Shown here in pieces: positions 43,545 to 52,665 of a stretch of DNA of 57,612 bases. Under the pieces are notes generated by a model. The model searched no databases. It had not been told where the DNA came from and worked only from the letters and a program-made list of their open reading frames with translations. Source of the stretch: Kiritimatiellia bacterium (GTDB taxonomy: Bacteria; Verrucomicrobiota; Kiritimatiellia; RFP12; UBA1067). Location of the stretch: contig JAFTCL010000023.1 of assembly GCA_017454745.1 (NCBI GenBank), positions 1-57,612 on the forward strand. Direction: 5' to 3'. Each line of letters starts with the position of its first letter. Position 1 is the first letter of the stretch. A program made the translations under genes and the position numbers.

Positions 43545-45254
43545 ATGAAGTTCATCAGCATGGCATGTCAGTTGCTGGCGGTGGCGATTGCGGCATCCGC
43601 CGCGCCAACGGACGCAAATTTTAAAGCGGTCTTGACCGATCCGCTCGCGTGGCTGTACGCCGACTCTAAAACGGAGGCCGTAGAACGCATGGACGAGATC
43701 GATGTCCCGTCGAATGGCGTGATCGATGTCAATGTCCTGATCAACGGTCTGATGCCCGGCGATCCGCTCACGATCTCCGCGTCATACTCCGACGGCGAAT
43801 GGTACCAGATGCGGGCGGTGCCGGTGAAGCGCAATACTGGCGTGCGAGGTTTCCTTGAAAAGAATCCGGGCGACAACCCGCATGTGGCGCGTCGCGCCCC
43901 GTTCGAGGTTTTTGATGTGCTGGAACCCCTACCCGTCACGAGGGTCGCGCTGTACCCTGATAGCCCCGCGCTCGGGACGGCGGCGACCATCCCATCGCCG
44001 GCCGAAACGGAGGCGTTGCGCTTCCGGCTGGATCGCGCCGCAGAGGGGTCGATGCGGCGGTTCCCGATCCGGATCCGCGTCGCGCAGGGCGGGATTACGC
44101 GCGAACTGCCGCTCACGGTAAACATCCACGCCGTCGCGTTGCCGCCGGTCGGCAAGGACAGTTTCAAGTACACCAACTGGATGGACTTCGGTAGCATGGC
44201 CGCCTCGCACGGGCTGAAGATGTGGAGCGAGGAGCATTGGGCGATGATCGAGAAGTATGTTCGGCTCGCCGCGCGCGGACGCCAGAATGTCGGGCTTGTC
44301 CGTGACGTGTTCGAAAAGGATGCGGCCGGTAACGTGGTCATGAACAAGGAACGTTTCACCCGCGTCCTCGACATCTACAACCGCGCCGGGCTTTGGTATC
44401 TGGAAGGTTCCCACCTCGCCAGTTTCACGAGTGGCTGGGGTTCATCCGCGTTCAAAACCTCCTTCACCACAAACATCACCACCACCGTGCCCGGCGCACT
44501 CGCCCTATCGAAAATGGCCCGCGCCTACATGGAGGAAATCAATGCTCGCAAACTAAAAGACCGTTGGTATCAGCACGTTGCAGACGAACCGGGCGGCAAG
44601 AATGTCGCCGAATACCGGATTACCTCCGGCATCGTGCGCCGCTACATGCCCGGCATCCGCACGGTCGACGCAGTGGAAGAGCCATCCTTCGCCGGAGCGC
44701 TGGACGTGTGGTGCCCTAAAGTGGACGCTTTCGAACGCCATCATGCCCTTTACGACAGTTTTCGAACCAACTTCGGCGACCGCGTCTGGTGCTACACCTG
44801 CTGCATCCCGGGCGGGAAGTGGATGAACCGAACAATGGACGGAGAATTGTTGCGCCCGACGCTCATCCCGTGGGTTGCGGTGATGTGGGATATCGACGGA
44901 TTCCTCCACTGGGGTTACAACCGCTGGCAGCGCAACCAGGGGCAAGATCCGTTCAAAGAGCCTTACCCCAAGAAATGGGGCGGATCGAACGACGGACATT
45001 CGCTCCCACCGGGTGACACGCACATCGTATATCCTGGAACCGACGGCCCGTGGCCGAGCGCACGTCTGGAAGCGACGCGCACAGGTATGGAAGACGCGGA
45101 TTTGATCTCCGCCTTGCGCCGCCGAGACAGGGACAAAGCCTACGCTTTAGTGAAACGCATCGCGAGAGGATTCGACGACTACGACCCGTCATGTAAGTTG
45201 TATCGTAAGGTGCGTCGGGATATCCTTAATGCCCTCGATTCTATAAACAATTGA
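43545..45254 (+). CDS. Secreted DUF4091/GH123-like protein
   Basis: 569 residues from the ATG at 43545, preceded by AAGGA; the longer frame from 43413 starts upstream of the promoter. Signal peptide MKFISMACQLLAVAIAASAA. An N-terminal beta-sandwich (about 25-190) is followed by a TIM-barrel-like region with FKYTNWMDF, LWYLEGSHLASF and RWYQHVADEPGG. The adjacent Asp-Glu in ADEP matches the acidic pair that GH123 N-acetylgalactosaminidases use in substrate-assisted catalysis. The tail with WPSARLEATRTGMEDADLISAL is diagnostic of DUF4091. Likely a glycan hydrolase acting outside the cytoplasm. First gene of a three-gene plus-strand unit. Confidence 0.83.
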   Translation: MKFISMACQLLAVAIAASAAPTDANFKAVLTDPLAWLYADSKTEAVERMDEIDVPSNGVIDVNVLINGLMPGDPLTISASYSDGEWYQMRAVPVKRNTGVRGFLEKNPGDNPHVARRAPFEVFDVLEPLPVTRVALYPDSPALGTAATIPSPAETEALRFRLDRAAEGSMRRFPIRIRVAQGGITRELPLTVNIHAVALPPVGKDSFKYTNWMDFGSMAASHGLKMWSEEHWAMIEKYVRLAARGRQNVGLVRDVFEKDAAGNVVMNKERFTRVLDIYNRAGLWYLEGSHLASFTSGWGSSAFKTSFTTNITTTVPGALALSKMARAYMEEINARKLKDRWYQHVADEPGGKNVAEYRITSGIVRRYMPGIRTVDAVEEPSFAGALDVWCPKVDAFERHHALYDSFRTNFGDRVWCYTCCIPGGKWMNRTMDGELLRPTLIPWVAVMWDIDGFLHWGYNRWQRNQGQDPFKEPYPKKWGGSNDGHSLPPGDTHIVYPGTDGPWPSARLEATRTGMEDADLISALRRRDRDKAYALVKRIARGFDDYDPSCKLYRKVRRDILNALDSINN

Positions 45255-45308
45255 CCTTCAATAACGGTAACCCGAAGAAAATCAATTAGGCACTATTTAA
45301 GAGAAATC

Positions 45309-46457
45309 ATGGAAATTAAGTTTGGCACAATCCTCCTATTGGCAACTGTTCTTCCGCTCTGCACTGTGCGCGGAGATGCGGTGGAAAAGTGTGCACAGAT
45401 ATTTGATGCGGAAATCCGCGATGGCGTAGTGCATGGAGCCACGGTGATTGCGGGAGGCATGGAGGGCAACGACATCGTGGCATCGTGGGGGTGGGCGGAT
45501 GCAAAACACACTGTCCCCATGACACCGCGTACGGTAATCGACATGGCGAGCGTAACGAAAACCGCAGCCGGGGTTACGGCGTATCTAATCGCCCATGCGC
45601 ACGGCAAGATCGATTTCAACGCGCCGTTAACAAACGTTTTGAACACCTATTCCGCGCCCTTAACGCGAAAAATCACGCTGCGGGATTTGGCGAACCATGT
45701 CTCGGGTTTTGGCGAAGCCGACGGCCGGGCACCACGGGTATATTTCAATTCCGACGCCAAGAAAATGCTCCAGAACGTCCTATCACTCCCGCCGAAGAAC
45801 CCTAAACCGGGCAGCGTGGTCTATTCCTGCCGAAATTACATCCTACTGGGTCAAGCCTTCGAAGTCATCGCCGGATGCCGAGCGGCGGACTTTTGCCGCC
45901 GGGAGATTTTCCTGCCCGCCGGCATGAACGACACGGCTCTCGGCGCGCCTCCGCCGACAATTAAACGGGAACGACTGGCGCAAACGTTCGGCACAAAAAA
46001 AGCGGGCGTAATATCGGATTATGTAGCCCGACCTCTCTGGGCGGCCGACATCAGCACTTTTAACGCGGGGCTGTTCTCGACCGCAGAAGACATGGCCAAA
46101 CTGATGCGCATCTACCTGCGCGGCGGAGTATGCGGCAACGGCACACGACTGTTCGGCGCTGACGAGATGGCTCTAATTGCCCCGTCCACGACAAACCGTA
46201 CGGATGGCGCCCGGTCGTTTGGCTGGCAGTACGCCGCCGAAGATCTGCCGGAAACATTGGCCGGGACATCGCTTTTCCATACCGGATGGAGCGGGCAAAC
46301 CGTGCTATTCGACCTGAAACGCAGTCGATTCGCGGTAGTCCTTACCACTCGCTGCGGTGACTATAAACGAGCCAAACGCGACCGTTTCGCCGCTATCGCC
46401 GCCCTTTTGGACAACACCGTCGAACGTCAACCGAAGAAAGCAAAACAAAATGAATAA
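45309..46457 (+). CDS. Serine hydrolase, class C beta-lactamase/DD-peptidase fold
   Basis: 382 residues with an N-terminal signal peptide (FGTILLLATVLPLCTVRG). The S-x-x-K motif SVTK (S81, K84) and the third motif HTGWSG (H-T-G) of the family are present. The second motif, normally Y-S/A-N, reads YSC in VVYSCRNYILLG, so the conserved Asn is replaced. Members act as esterases, amidases, carboxypeptidases or beta-lactamases; the genomic context with sugar hydrolases favours an esterase that removes acyl groups from glycans, which is an inference. It begins 54 bp after the DUF4091 gene and its stop overlaps the GH13 start. Confidence 0.85.
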   Translation: MEIKFGTILLLATVLPLCTVRGDAVEKCAQIFDAEIRDGVVHGATVIAGGMEGNDIVASWGWADAKHTVPMTPRTVIDMASVTKTAAGVTAYLIAHAHGKIDFNAPLTNVLNTYSAPLTRKITLRDLANHVSGFGEADGRAPRVYFNSDAKKMLQNVLSLPPKNPKPGSVVYSCRNYILLGQAFEVIAGCRAADFCRREIFLPAGMNDTALGAPPPTIKRERLAQTFGTKKAGVISDYVARPLWAADISTFNAGLFSTAEDMAKLMRIYLRGGVCGNGTRLFGADEMALIAPSTTNRTDGARSFGWQYAAEDLPETLAGTSLFHTGWSGQTVLFDLKRSRFAVVLTTRCGDYKRAKRDRFAAIAALLDNTVERQPKKAKQNE

Positions 46458-47886
46458 GACTATGAAAAACAATGGCTTGAAACTGTTAGCAATTGCATTG
46501 CTGACGGGCGGAATGGCACATGCCGCGATGCGTCCCACCCCGGAGTATCTCAAACGCGCGGTCGTCTATCAGATGGTGTTGCGCAACTTCACCCGTGACG
46601 GCAATTTCCGGGCTGCCACCGAAATGCTGGAGCATGTGAGATCCGCCGGGATAGATGTAGTCTATCTAACGCCGTTCGTGGAGATGGACTGCGACATGAA
46701 CGAGAGTGGCTGGAGTACGCGTCAGAAAGCAAGCGGCTACCATACGCCCAAGAACCCATACCGTATCTCCAACTATGACAAGATCGACCCCGAGTACGGC
46801 CACGACGCGGACTTCAAGGCGTTCAACGACAAAGCTCACGCGCTCGGCATGAAGGTTTACATGGATCTCGTCTATCTCCATTGCGGGCCGAGCAACGTAA
46901 TGAAAGACCTCTTTACCGATGCGTTCCAGAAGAACCCCGACGGCACGGTACGCATGACGAAATGGCACTTCCCGTATGTCAACTTCGAGTCGAAGGACGT
47001 GCGCAAGTATCTCATAGACTCGATGCTCCACTGGATACAACTCGGATGCGACGGGTTCCGTTGCGATGTGGGCGACGCCGTACCGATCGACTTCTGGGTA
47101 GAGGCCGTTACAGCATGCCAAAAAGTGAAACCCGAACTTGTTATGATCAACGAAGGAACCAAAACGGAATGGCTCGAAAAGGCGTTTGACGCCTGTTACG
47201 CCTGGCCGTGGAGTTTCTCGATCCGCAACTTCCTCACGCCGGCTCTGCCTGGTCAGGTGACCGCGAAGAATAAGACGCTCGACCAGAAGATGCCGGGCGT
47301 TCGCAAATACGAAGAAAGTATTCCGAAAAACGCTTTGATGTTCTGTTTCATGGACAACCACGACACGGCGGCAGACGACGGAGCGAACCGTTTCGACAGA
47401 GTAAATCCAGTCGAGGCTGGTAACGCGGCGTTCGTTCTCACCTTCTTGCGGCGCGGTTTGCCGCTCGTATTCAACGGGAACGAAATCGCGGACAATTCGC
47501 TCAACACTTTCTTCGCCCCGGTTGAGGACGTGGCTCGGGCTAGAAAGACCATAGATTGGGCGCGCGCCCTTCAGCCTGCCGGTCAGAAGCGTCTGGCGTT
47601 AATCCGCGCACTCGCCAAACTGCGCCATGATGATCCGGTGTTCTACGACGGCACTCAGGAATGGGTGACCAACGGCGAAGCGAAAAACGTGGTCGCTTTT
47701 GTGCGGCGGCATGGTGACCGCGCCGTGTTCGTGGCAGCCAACCTGCGTCCGGGAACCGCCGAGTTCATTCCGGACGGGGTAAGCCTGGATGCCGGGAAAA
47801 AACCGCTCCTGTCAGAAAATGTGAAAGTCGAAAAAGACGGCACCTGCCGTTTCGGCGCGTATGGTTTTATCGCGCAGGAATTCTAG
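46450..47886 (+). CDS. Secreted GH13 alpha-amylase-family enzyme
   Basis: 478 residues from the ATG at 46450 (overlapping the previous stop by 8 bp); an ATG at 46462 is also possible. Signal peptide LKLLAIALLTGGMAHA. GH13 regions: VYLTPFVE, the nucleophile Asp in GFRCDVGDAVP, the acid/base Glu in VMINEGTK and the third Asp in FMDNHDTA. The loop KASGYHTPKNPYRISNYDKIDPEYG resembles oligosaccharide-active members. There is no domain B of normal size and the C-terminal beta domain is short, so the enzyme is compact. Substrate probably an alpha-glucan or maltodextrin-like oligosaccharide; subfamily cannot be told by eye. Confidence 0.92.
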   Translation: MNKTMKNNGLKLLAIALLTGGMAHAAMRPTPEYLKRAVVYQMVLRNFTRDGNFRAATEMLEHVRSAGIDVVYLTPFVEMDCDMNESGWSTRQKASGYHTPKNPYRISNYDKIDPEYGHDADFKAFNDKAHALGMKVYMDLVYLHCGPSNVMKDLFTDAFQKNPDGTVRMTKWHFPYVNFESKDVRKYLIDSMLHWIQLGCDGFRCDVGDAVPIDFWVEAVTACQKVKPELVMINEGTKTEWLEKAFDACYAWPWSFSIRNFLTPALPGQVTAKNKTLDQKMPGVRKYEESIPKNALMFCFMDNHDTAADDGANRFDRVNPVEAGNAAFVLTFLRRGLPLVFNGNEIADNSLNTFFAPVEDVARARKTIDWARALQPAGQKRLALIRALAKLRHDDPVFYDGTQEWVTNGEAKNVVAFVRRHGDRAVFVAANLRPGTAEFIPDGVSLDAGKKPLLSENVKVEKDGTCRFGAYGFIAQEF

Positions 47887-47905
47887 AAAAGCATAGGCAA
47901 AAAAA

Positions 47906-47996
47906 TGGCGGAGAGGGAGGGATTTGAACCCTCGGTACCCTTTTGGAGCACACAGCATTTCCAGTGCTGCACCTTCGACCACTCGGACACCTCTCC
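47906..47996 (-). tRNA. tRNA-Ser (anticodon GGA)
   Basis: The minus strand folds as a class II tRNA. Acceptor stem GGAGAGG/CCTCTCC, discriminator G, encoded CCA (47908-47906). D-arm with TCCGAGTGGTCGAAGG, anticodon stem CAGCA/TGCTG around loop CTGGAAA, a long variable arm (GTGCTCCAAAAGGGTAC region) and T-arm GAGGGTTCAAATCCCTC. The long variable arm and G73 fit serine; it reads UCC and UCU codons. Confidence 0.97.
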
Positions 47997-48101
47997 GCAA
48001 AAACGGGGGAGATATTACCAAAAGCGTACGGTAAAAACAACAACAAAATGAATATTTTTTTGTTCGTTGCCGCACAGCCGCCTTTACGTTATCGGCGATG
48101 G

Positions 48102-48311
48102 TTAACGCCCAAGAGTAACCACCAATGACTCGCGTTGCCAAAACAGCAGGAAACGCTGGCGCTCAATTACCTGAAAGACCACCTGCCAACCGTCTTTCGC
48201 CTCTTTGTTCAACCGCGACTGCAAAACGTCCACCGGGATAATAGAAGCACCGAACAGAATCGAAGCGCAACCGTTTTCGCTGATCCGAATCACCTTGTAT
48301 TCATGAAACAT
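48102..48311 (-). CDS. DUF4177-family small protein
   Basis: 69 residues from the ATG at 48311, with GAGGAG seven bases upstream; the in-frame ATG at 48326 overlaps that site. The sequence MFHEYKVIRI, LQSRLNKEAKDGWQVV and FLLFWQRESLVVTL follows the DUF4177 pattern, a ferredoxin-like beta-alpha-beta fold of about 60-70 residues with a conserved GW. Function of the family is unknown. Stand-alone gene between tRNA-Ser and the divergent isomerase gene. Confidence 0.8.
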   Translation of the reverse strand: MFHEYKVIRISENGCASILFGASIIPVDVLQSRLNKEAKDGWQVVFQVIERQRFLLFWQRESLVVTLGR

Positions 48312-48469
48312 CGTTTGTCTCCTCATTCAGTCAAGAGATCGAAGCGGTCGGATAAGTCTGCCAACCATTTCTCGCCTCATTGAAAAACGGGTTTAGTATC
48401 TCACAGCGTCATGGATTTATCAAGCGCAAACATAAGCCGCTTTTGAAGCGGCAAAAATCATAATTACAC

Positions 48470-48498
48470 TTGCACGGCCAAAGGTTTTGTGCGATAAT
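48470..48498 (+). promoter_or_regulatory. Promoter of the Tat-exported isomerase-like gene
   Basis: TTGCAC (48470-48475), 17 bases, GATAAT (48493-48498). Predicted transcription start near 48505, about 54 bases before the ATG. A small hairpin (GCCGCTT/AAGCGGC, 48436-48452) lies just upstream. Confidence 0.65.
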
Positions 48499-48509
48499 AA
48501 ATGCGTTTT

Positions 48510-48524
48510 GTTTCACGGTGAAAC
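48510..48524 (+). promoter_or_regulatory. Operator-like dyad in the leader
   Basis: GTTTCACGGTGAAAC is a perfect 15-base dyad (7-base arms, one central base) that starts about 5 bases after the predicted transcription start, where a repressor could block elongation. As RNA it would form only a tight hairpin. Confidence 0.45.
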
Positions 48525-48558
48525 AGAAGATTGGGTTTTATTTAATAGGAGTTCTGCA

Positions 48559-49440
48559 ATGAGTTTCTCGTCTTTCTCCAGAAGAAGTTTTTTAAAGTCA
48601 GCAGCGTTTGGCGCGGCAGCCTGCGCGGTTCCTGAATTTGCGGCGGCGGCGCCAGTTAAAGCCAAAGTGGCAGTGCAGCTGTATTCAATCCGCGACTACA
48701 TTAAAAACAACGGGCTGGAAAAATCGCTGGCTGAGGTGGCGGCTATTGGCTACAAGGGCGTGGAATTCGCAGGATACTACGGCAAGAACGCGGCGGAACT
48801 GAAAAAGATTCTGGATGATAACGGACTGATCGCGTGCGGTACCCATGTGGGTCGCGGCGAGTTCTCCCCGGAGAAAGTCAATAAGACCTGCGAATTCAAC
48901 CTCGGATACGGCAACAAGTTCATCTGCTGCCCCGGCGGCGGCAACTTCCCGGGCAAGGGCGAAAATCTTGACGAGTTCATGAAGAAACTGGTAGAGTACT
49001 ACAACAAGGCGGCCGAGGATGCCGGCAAGCTGGGATGCTTGATCGGGTTGCACAACCACCAGAATGAATTCAAAATGAAGCTCTCCGACGGAACAACCTA
49101 TTGGGATTACTTCTTCTCCAACACGTCCAAGGCGGTTCAGATGGAGCAGGATGTGGGCTGGACCACCACCGCCGGCTGTGATCCCTGCGCCCAGTACATC
49201 AAATATCCGCACCGTTCATTCGCCCTCCACGCCAAAGAAAACGGCCAGTCCAATGACGGATACGAGGGTATCCTCGGACAGCCCGGCAAGGGCGCGAAGT
49301 GCGTCGAGTGGGACCGGCTCTTCCCGGTGACCGACGCCGACGGAGTGCAATGGTACATCGTGGAGTGCGAACGCAACGCGTCCAACCTTAAGTCGATCAC
49401 CGAGTCCTTCAAGTTCCTCAAGAGCAAGGGCCGCTGCTAA
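48559..49440 (+). CDS. Tat-exported sugar phosphate isomerase/epimerase-like protein
   Basis: 293 residues from the ATG at 48559 (AGGAG upstream). N-terminal twin-arginine signal SRRSFLKSAAFGAAACAVPEFAAAA. The xylose-isomerase-like TIM barrel (AP_endonuc_2 family) shows VAVQLYSIRDYI, GYKGVEFAGYYG, LGCLIGLHNHQNEF, DVGWTTTAGCDP and YIVECERN. These contain the Glu, His and Asp metal ligands usual for the family, so the barrel is probably active. Exported members are common in Bacteroidota and PVC bacteria and are thought to act on periplasmic sugars or cyclitols; the substrate is unknown. It is followed 22 bp later by paaK, but the two are not obviously related in function. Confidence 0.9.
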   Translation: MSFSSFSRRSFLKSAAFGAAACAVPEFAAAAPVKAKVAVQLYSIRDYIKNNGLEKSLAEVAAIGYKGVEFAGYYGKNAAELKKILDDNGLIACGTHVGRGEFSPEKVNKTCEFNLGYGNKFICCPGGGNFPGKGENLDEFMKKLVEYYNKAAEDAGKLGCLIGLHNHQNEFKMKLSDGTTYWDYFFSNTSKAVQMEQDVGWTTTAGCDPCAQYIKYPHRSFALHAKENGQSNDGYEGILGQPGKGAKCVEWDRLFPVTDADGVQWYIVECERNASNLKSITESFKFLKSKGRC

Positions 49441-49462
49441 ACCCGTCAACCGAGGTTTTTAT

Positions 49463-50803
49463 ATGTCTCTCTACGAGTATGCGACTGACATGGACACGCC
49501 AGTGCATCCGGTAAGTGCGCCTGACTATATGCCGCGCGAACAGATGTCGGCACTGCAACTTCACCGGCTGCAGGCTACGGTCAAGCGGGCTTATGACAAT
49601 GTGCCGCTGTTCCGCAAACGGATGGATGAGCGCGGAGTGCGTCCGGAACACGTGAAAACGCTGAAGGACATCGCGCTGCTGCCGTTCATGAAAAAGGTTG
49701 ACCTGCGCGACGAATATCCGTTCGGGCTGATGGCCTGCCCGATGAACGAGGTAATCCGGTTCCAGTGCTCCAGCGGTACTACCGGAAAACCGATCGTGCT
49801 GGCCAACACCGAAAACGACATTCTGGTGTGGCAGAACGGTACCATGCGGGCTTTGGCGATGTTCGGAATCCGCAGTTCCGACATCATGCAGGTCTCTTAC
49901 GGTTACGGCCTGTTCACCGGCGGGTTGGGGCTGCATTACGGCGGCGAGGGAATCGGCTGCACGGTGCTCCCGACTTCCGGCGGCAACACCGACCGCCAGC
50001 TGATGCTGATGCGGGATTTGGGCGTGACGGCCATCGCCTGTACCCCCAGCTATTTCCTTCACCTGCTTGACGAAGGCATGAAGAAGGGGATGGATTTCCG
50101 CAAGGACACCAAACTCCGCCACGGTATCTTCGGGGCGGAACCATGGTCAACGGAAATGCGAGAAAAAATGGAGGACATTACCGGAATCATCGCCCACGAC
50201 ATCTACGGATTGACCGAGATTTCCGGACCCGGCGTGGCTGGCGACTGCCAGTACCGTTGCGGGCTTCATGTTTTTGAGGATCACTTCTATCCCGAAATCA
50301 TCGACCCTGACACGCTGGAGCCGTTGCCGGACGGCGAGTCCGGCGAACTGGTGTTCACCACCCTCGACCGTACCGGAATGCCGATGATCCGCTACCGGAC
50401 TCGCGATATTTCGAGAATCCTTCCCGAAGTCTGCAAATGCGGACGGACCATCCGCCGTATCGAGCGCGTCAGCGCCCGCAGCGATGACATGCTTATCATC
50501 CGCGGCGTCAACGTTTTCCCGTCCCAGATCGAGGCCGGGCTGCTCAGCATCGACTCCGTCCTGCCACATTACCACATTGTGGTGGACCGGCAGGGCGATC
50601 TCGATACACTGGAGGTTAAAGTGGAAGTCACCCAAGAAACCTTCAGCGACGATATCCGCTCGCTGGAAAACCTTCGCCGCCGCATCGGCCAGGCCATCCA
50701 GCGCATCATCAACATCAACGCCAAGATTACGCTGGTTGAACCGCACACCCTGCCCCGCAGCGAGGGCAAGATCAAGCGCGTGACCGACCTGCGCAAGAAA
50801 TAG
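49463..50803 (+). CDS. paaK: Phenylacetate-CoA ligase
   Basis: 446 residues, normal for PaaK (about 430-440). AMP-binding motif SSGTTGKPI near residue 105, IYGLTEISGPG near 250, the adenylate-forming YRTRDIS block, and the C-terminal VFPSQIEAGLL. It activates arylacetates such as phenylacetate or indoleacetate to CoA thioesters with ATP. In gut anaerobes PaaK with an ACT protein often accompanies indolepyruvate ferredoxin oxidoreductase in aromatic amino acid fermentation; that enzyme is not in the window. The tandem-ACT gene follows after 9 bp. Confidence 0.95.
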   Translation: MSLYEYATDMDTPVHPVSAPDYMPREQMSALQLHRLQATVKRAYDNVPLFRKRMDERGVRPEHVKTLKDIALLPFMKKVDLRDEYPFGLMACPMNEVIRFQCSSGTTGKPIVLANTENDILVWQNGTMRALAMFGIRSSDIMQVSYGYGLFTGGLGLHYGGEGIGCTVLPTSGGNTDRQLMLMRDLGVTAIACTPSYFLHLLDEGMKKGMDFRKDTKLRHGIFGAEPWSTEMREKMEDITGIIAHDIYGLTEISGPGVAGDCQYRCGLHVFEDHFYPEIIDPDTLEPLPDGESGELVFTTLDRTGMPMIRYRTRDISRILPEVCKCGRTIRRIERVSARSDDMLIIRGVNVFPSQIEAGLLSIDSVLPHYHIVVDRQGDLDTLEVKVEVTQETFSDDIRSLENLRRRIGQAIQRIININAKITLVEPHTLPRSEGKIKRVTDLRKK

Positions 50804-50812
50804 GAGGACGAC

Positions 50813-51250
50813 ATGAAGATTCAGCAGCTTTCGCTCTTTATGGAGAACAAGCCGGGCCACCTGAAGGGCATTTGCAAAACCCTTGCCGACGCCGGAATCA
50901 ACATCGTCACACTCTCGCTGGCCGACACCCAGCAGTTTGGCATCGTGCGGTTGATCGTCGAGGAGTGGGAAAAGGCTAAAGCCGCGCTGGAAGCCGCCGG
51001 TTTGGTGGTGAACGTGCGCGAAGTGGTGGCCGCCACCGTGCCTGACAAACCCGGCGGCATCGCCGAGGTTCTCGCCGTTATCGACAACGCCGGGGTGAAC
51101 ATCGAGTACATGTACGCCTTCGCGTTCCGCCACAAAAACGAGGCCGTGCTGGTATTCCGGTTTGACGACACCGATAAAGCCCGCGCCGCGTTGCAAAGCG
51201 CCGGACGTTGCGTATTGGACTTTGACACGCTTTTCGCCGAGGCGAAATAA
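50813..51250 (+). CDS. Tandem ACT-domain protein
   Basis: 145 residues forming two ACT domains: QLSLFMENKPGHLKGICKTLADAGINIVTL (3-35) and VVAATVPDKPGGIAEVLAVIDNAGVNIEYM (72-103). Each has the Pro-Gly turn that contacts amino acid ligands. Such free-standing proteins adjoin paaK in many anaerobes and probably sense an aromatic or branched-chain amino acid, but the target is not established. Ribosome site AGGAGGAC is close to the ATG. Ends with a hairpin terminator at 51270. Confidence 0.92.
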   Translation: MKIQQLSLFMENKPGHLKGICKTLADAGINIVTLSLADTQQFGIVRLIVEEWEKAKAALEAAGLVVNVREVVAATVPDKPGGIAEVLAVIDNAGVNIEYMYAFAFRHKNEAVLVFRFDDTDKARAALQSAGRCVLDFDTLFAEAK

Positions 51251-51269
51251 CGGCCCTAAAGCTAAAAGG

Positions 51270-51305
51270 CGCGGGATTGCCGTACCGGCAGTCCCGCGTT
51301 TTTTG
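51270..51305 (+). terminator. Intrinsic terminator after the ACT gene
   Basis: CGCGGGATTGCCG (51270-51282) pairs with CGGCAGTCCCGCG (51286-51298) with one mismatch, followed by a TTTTTTG tract. It separates convergent transcription from the NhaC gene. Confidence 0.88.
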
Positions 51306-51313
51306 TTTACCGA

Positions 51314-52630
51314 TTACCGTTTGCGCGGGATAAGCATGGCCCAAAGCACCGCCAATGCCAACAGCGGCGGATAATAAAGCGACTTAACCAACTCCAGCGA
51401 GCCAAACGGGACCTGCGCCGCTTTCGCCACTCCGGCCGCGATTAAGATTTGCGCTCCGTACGGAATGATGCCTTGAACCACGCATGACGCGGTATCCAAC
51501 ACCGATGCTATCCTTGCCGGGGACGCGCCAAACTTGTCCGAACATTCCTTGGCCACGGGTCCGGCAATAACAATCGCCACCGTGTTGTTTGCGGTAAACA
51601 GGTTAACCGCCGAGACCAACAAGAACACCCCTAATTCACATGTACGCGGACCGCGAACCAACCGAGAAATCTTCTCCGTAAGCCAGCTAATGCCGCCGTT
51701 GGCTTTGATGGTGCGAAACATCCCGCCCGCCAATATCGCGACAATCAAGGTCTCGCTCATACCCAACGCGCCCTTGCCGATCAAATCCAATACCGACCAC
51801 ATATCGAATTTTCCCAAAACCGCCCCGATTACCGAGGCCAATATGGTTCCGGCAAACAGCAGCAACATAACATTGAGGCCGATCAAGGCCAAAACCAAAA
51901 TCAGCGCGTAAGGCATTATCAACAGCAGATGCCGCCAAGTAACGGATACCGCCACCGCGGACACTGCGGTACCGTTGGAATAACCAACCAGCGCGTACGC
52001 GAATAGGCACACCAGCGCCGCCGGCGCGACAATCGCGGAATTGGCAATGAACTTCTCGCGCATCGCAATCCCTTGGGTTCGCGTGGCTGCGATCGTGGTG
52101 TCGGATATCATCGAAAGGTTGTCTCCAAACATCGCACCGCCCACCACCGCGCCAGCCAACAATGCCGGGCTTAACCCCAAGGGAAGCGCAAAACCCAACG
52201 CAATCGGGGTCACGGCGGCAATCGTACCGCAACTGGTACCGATAGCGAGCGAAACCAAGCAGGAGACCAAAAATACCCCCGCCAACATCAGACGGGCCGG
52301 AATCAGCGACCTCGCCACCGCCACCGCCGCATCGACCGCGCCCGAACCCTTGGCCACGCTGGCAAACGCCCCGGCCAATATGAAGATCAGACACATAATC
52401 ATAATGTTGGACTCCCCCATCCCGGACGCGTAAATCTCAATCCGTTCCGCCAACTTGCCGCGACCAAAAGACAGCGCAGTGGCCGATGCCACCAAAAACG
52501 CAATGGTCATCGGGACCTTGTAGAAATCGCCCGCCGCCAACGACAGCCCCACGTAAAACACGGCAAACACCAAAAATGGTATCAACGCCAACGCACTGGC
52601 CTTTCCAGAAAAATCCTGACTCATTTCCAT
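51314..52630 (-). CDS. NhaC-type Na+/H+ antiporter
   Basis: About 438 residues with roughly eleven hydrophobic segments. Motifs of the NhaC/ion-transporter superfamily: SLAIGTSCGTIAAVTPIALGFA, GGAMFGDNLSMISDTTIAAT (the conserved GDxxSxxSDTT), NLFTANNTVAIVIAGPVAKE and SVLDTASCVVQGIIPYGAQIL. It exchanges Na+ for protons or, in MleN-like members, organic acids. The ATG at 52630 is used; in-frame GTG codons (52645) and an ATG at 52624 are alternatives. It starts 36 bp after the radical SAM gene. Confidence 0.9.
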   Translation of the reverse strand: MEMSQDFSGKASALALIPFLVFAVFYVGLSLAAGDFYKVPMTIAFLVASATALSFGRGKLAERIEIYASGMGESNIMIMCLIFILAGAFASVAKGSGAVDAAVAVARSLIPARLMLAGVFLVSCLVSLAIGTSCGTIAAVTPIALGFALPLGLSPALLAGAVVGGAMFGDNLSMISDTTIAATRTQGIAMREKFIANSAIVAPAALVCLFAYALVGYSNGTAVSAVAVSVTWRHLLLIMPYALILVLALIGLNVMLLLFAGTILASVIGAVLGKFDMWSVLDLIGKGALGMSETLIVAILAGGMFRTIKANGGISWLTEKISRLVRGPRTCELGVFLLVSAVNLFTANNTVAIVIAGPVAKECSDKFGASPARIASVLDTASCVVQGIIPYGAQILIAAGVAKAAQVPFGSLELVKSLYYPPLLALAVLWAMLIPRKR

Positions 52631-52665
52631 AACAATCACCACCACCTAACAATCAACTGGATGAA

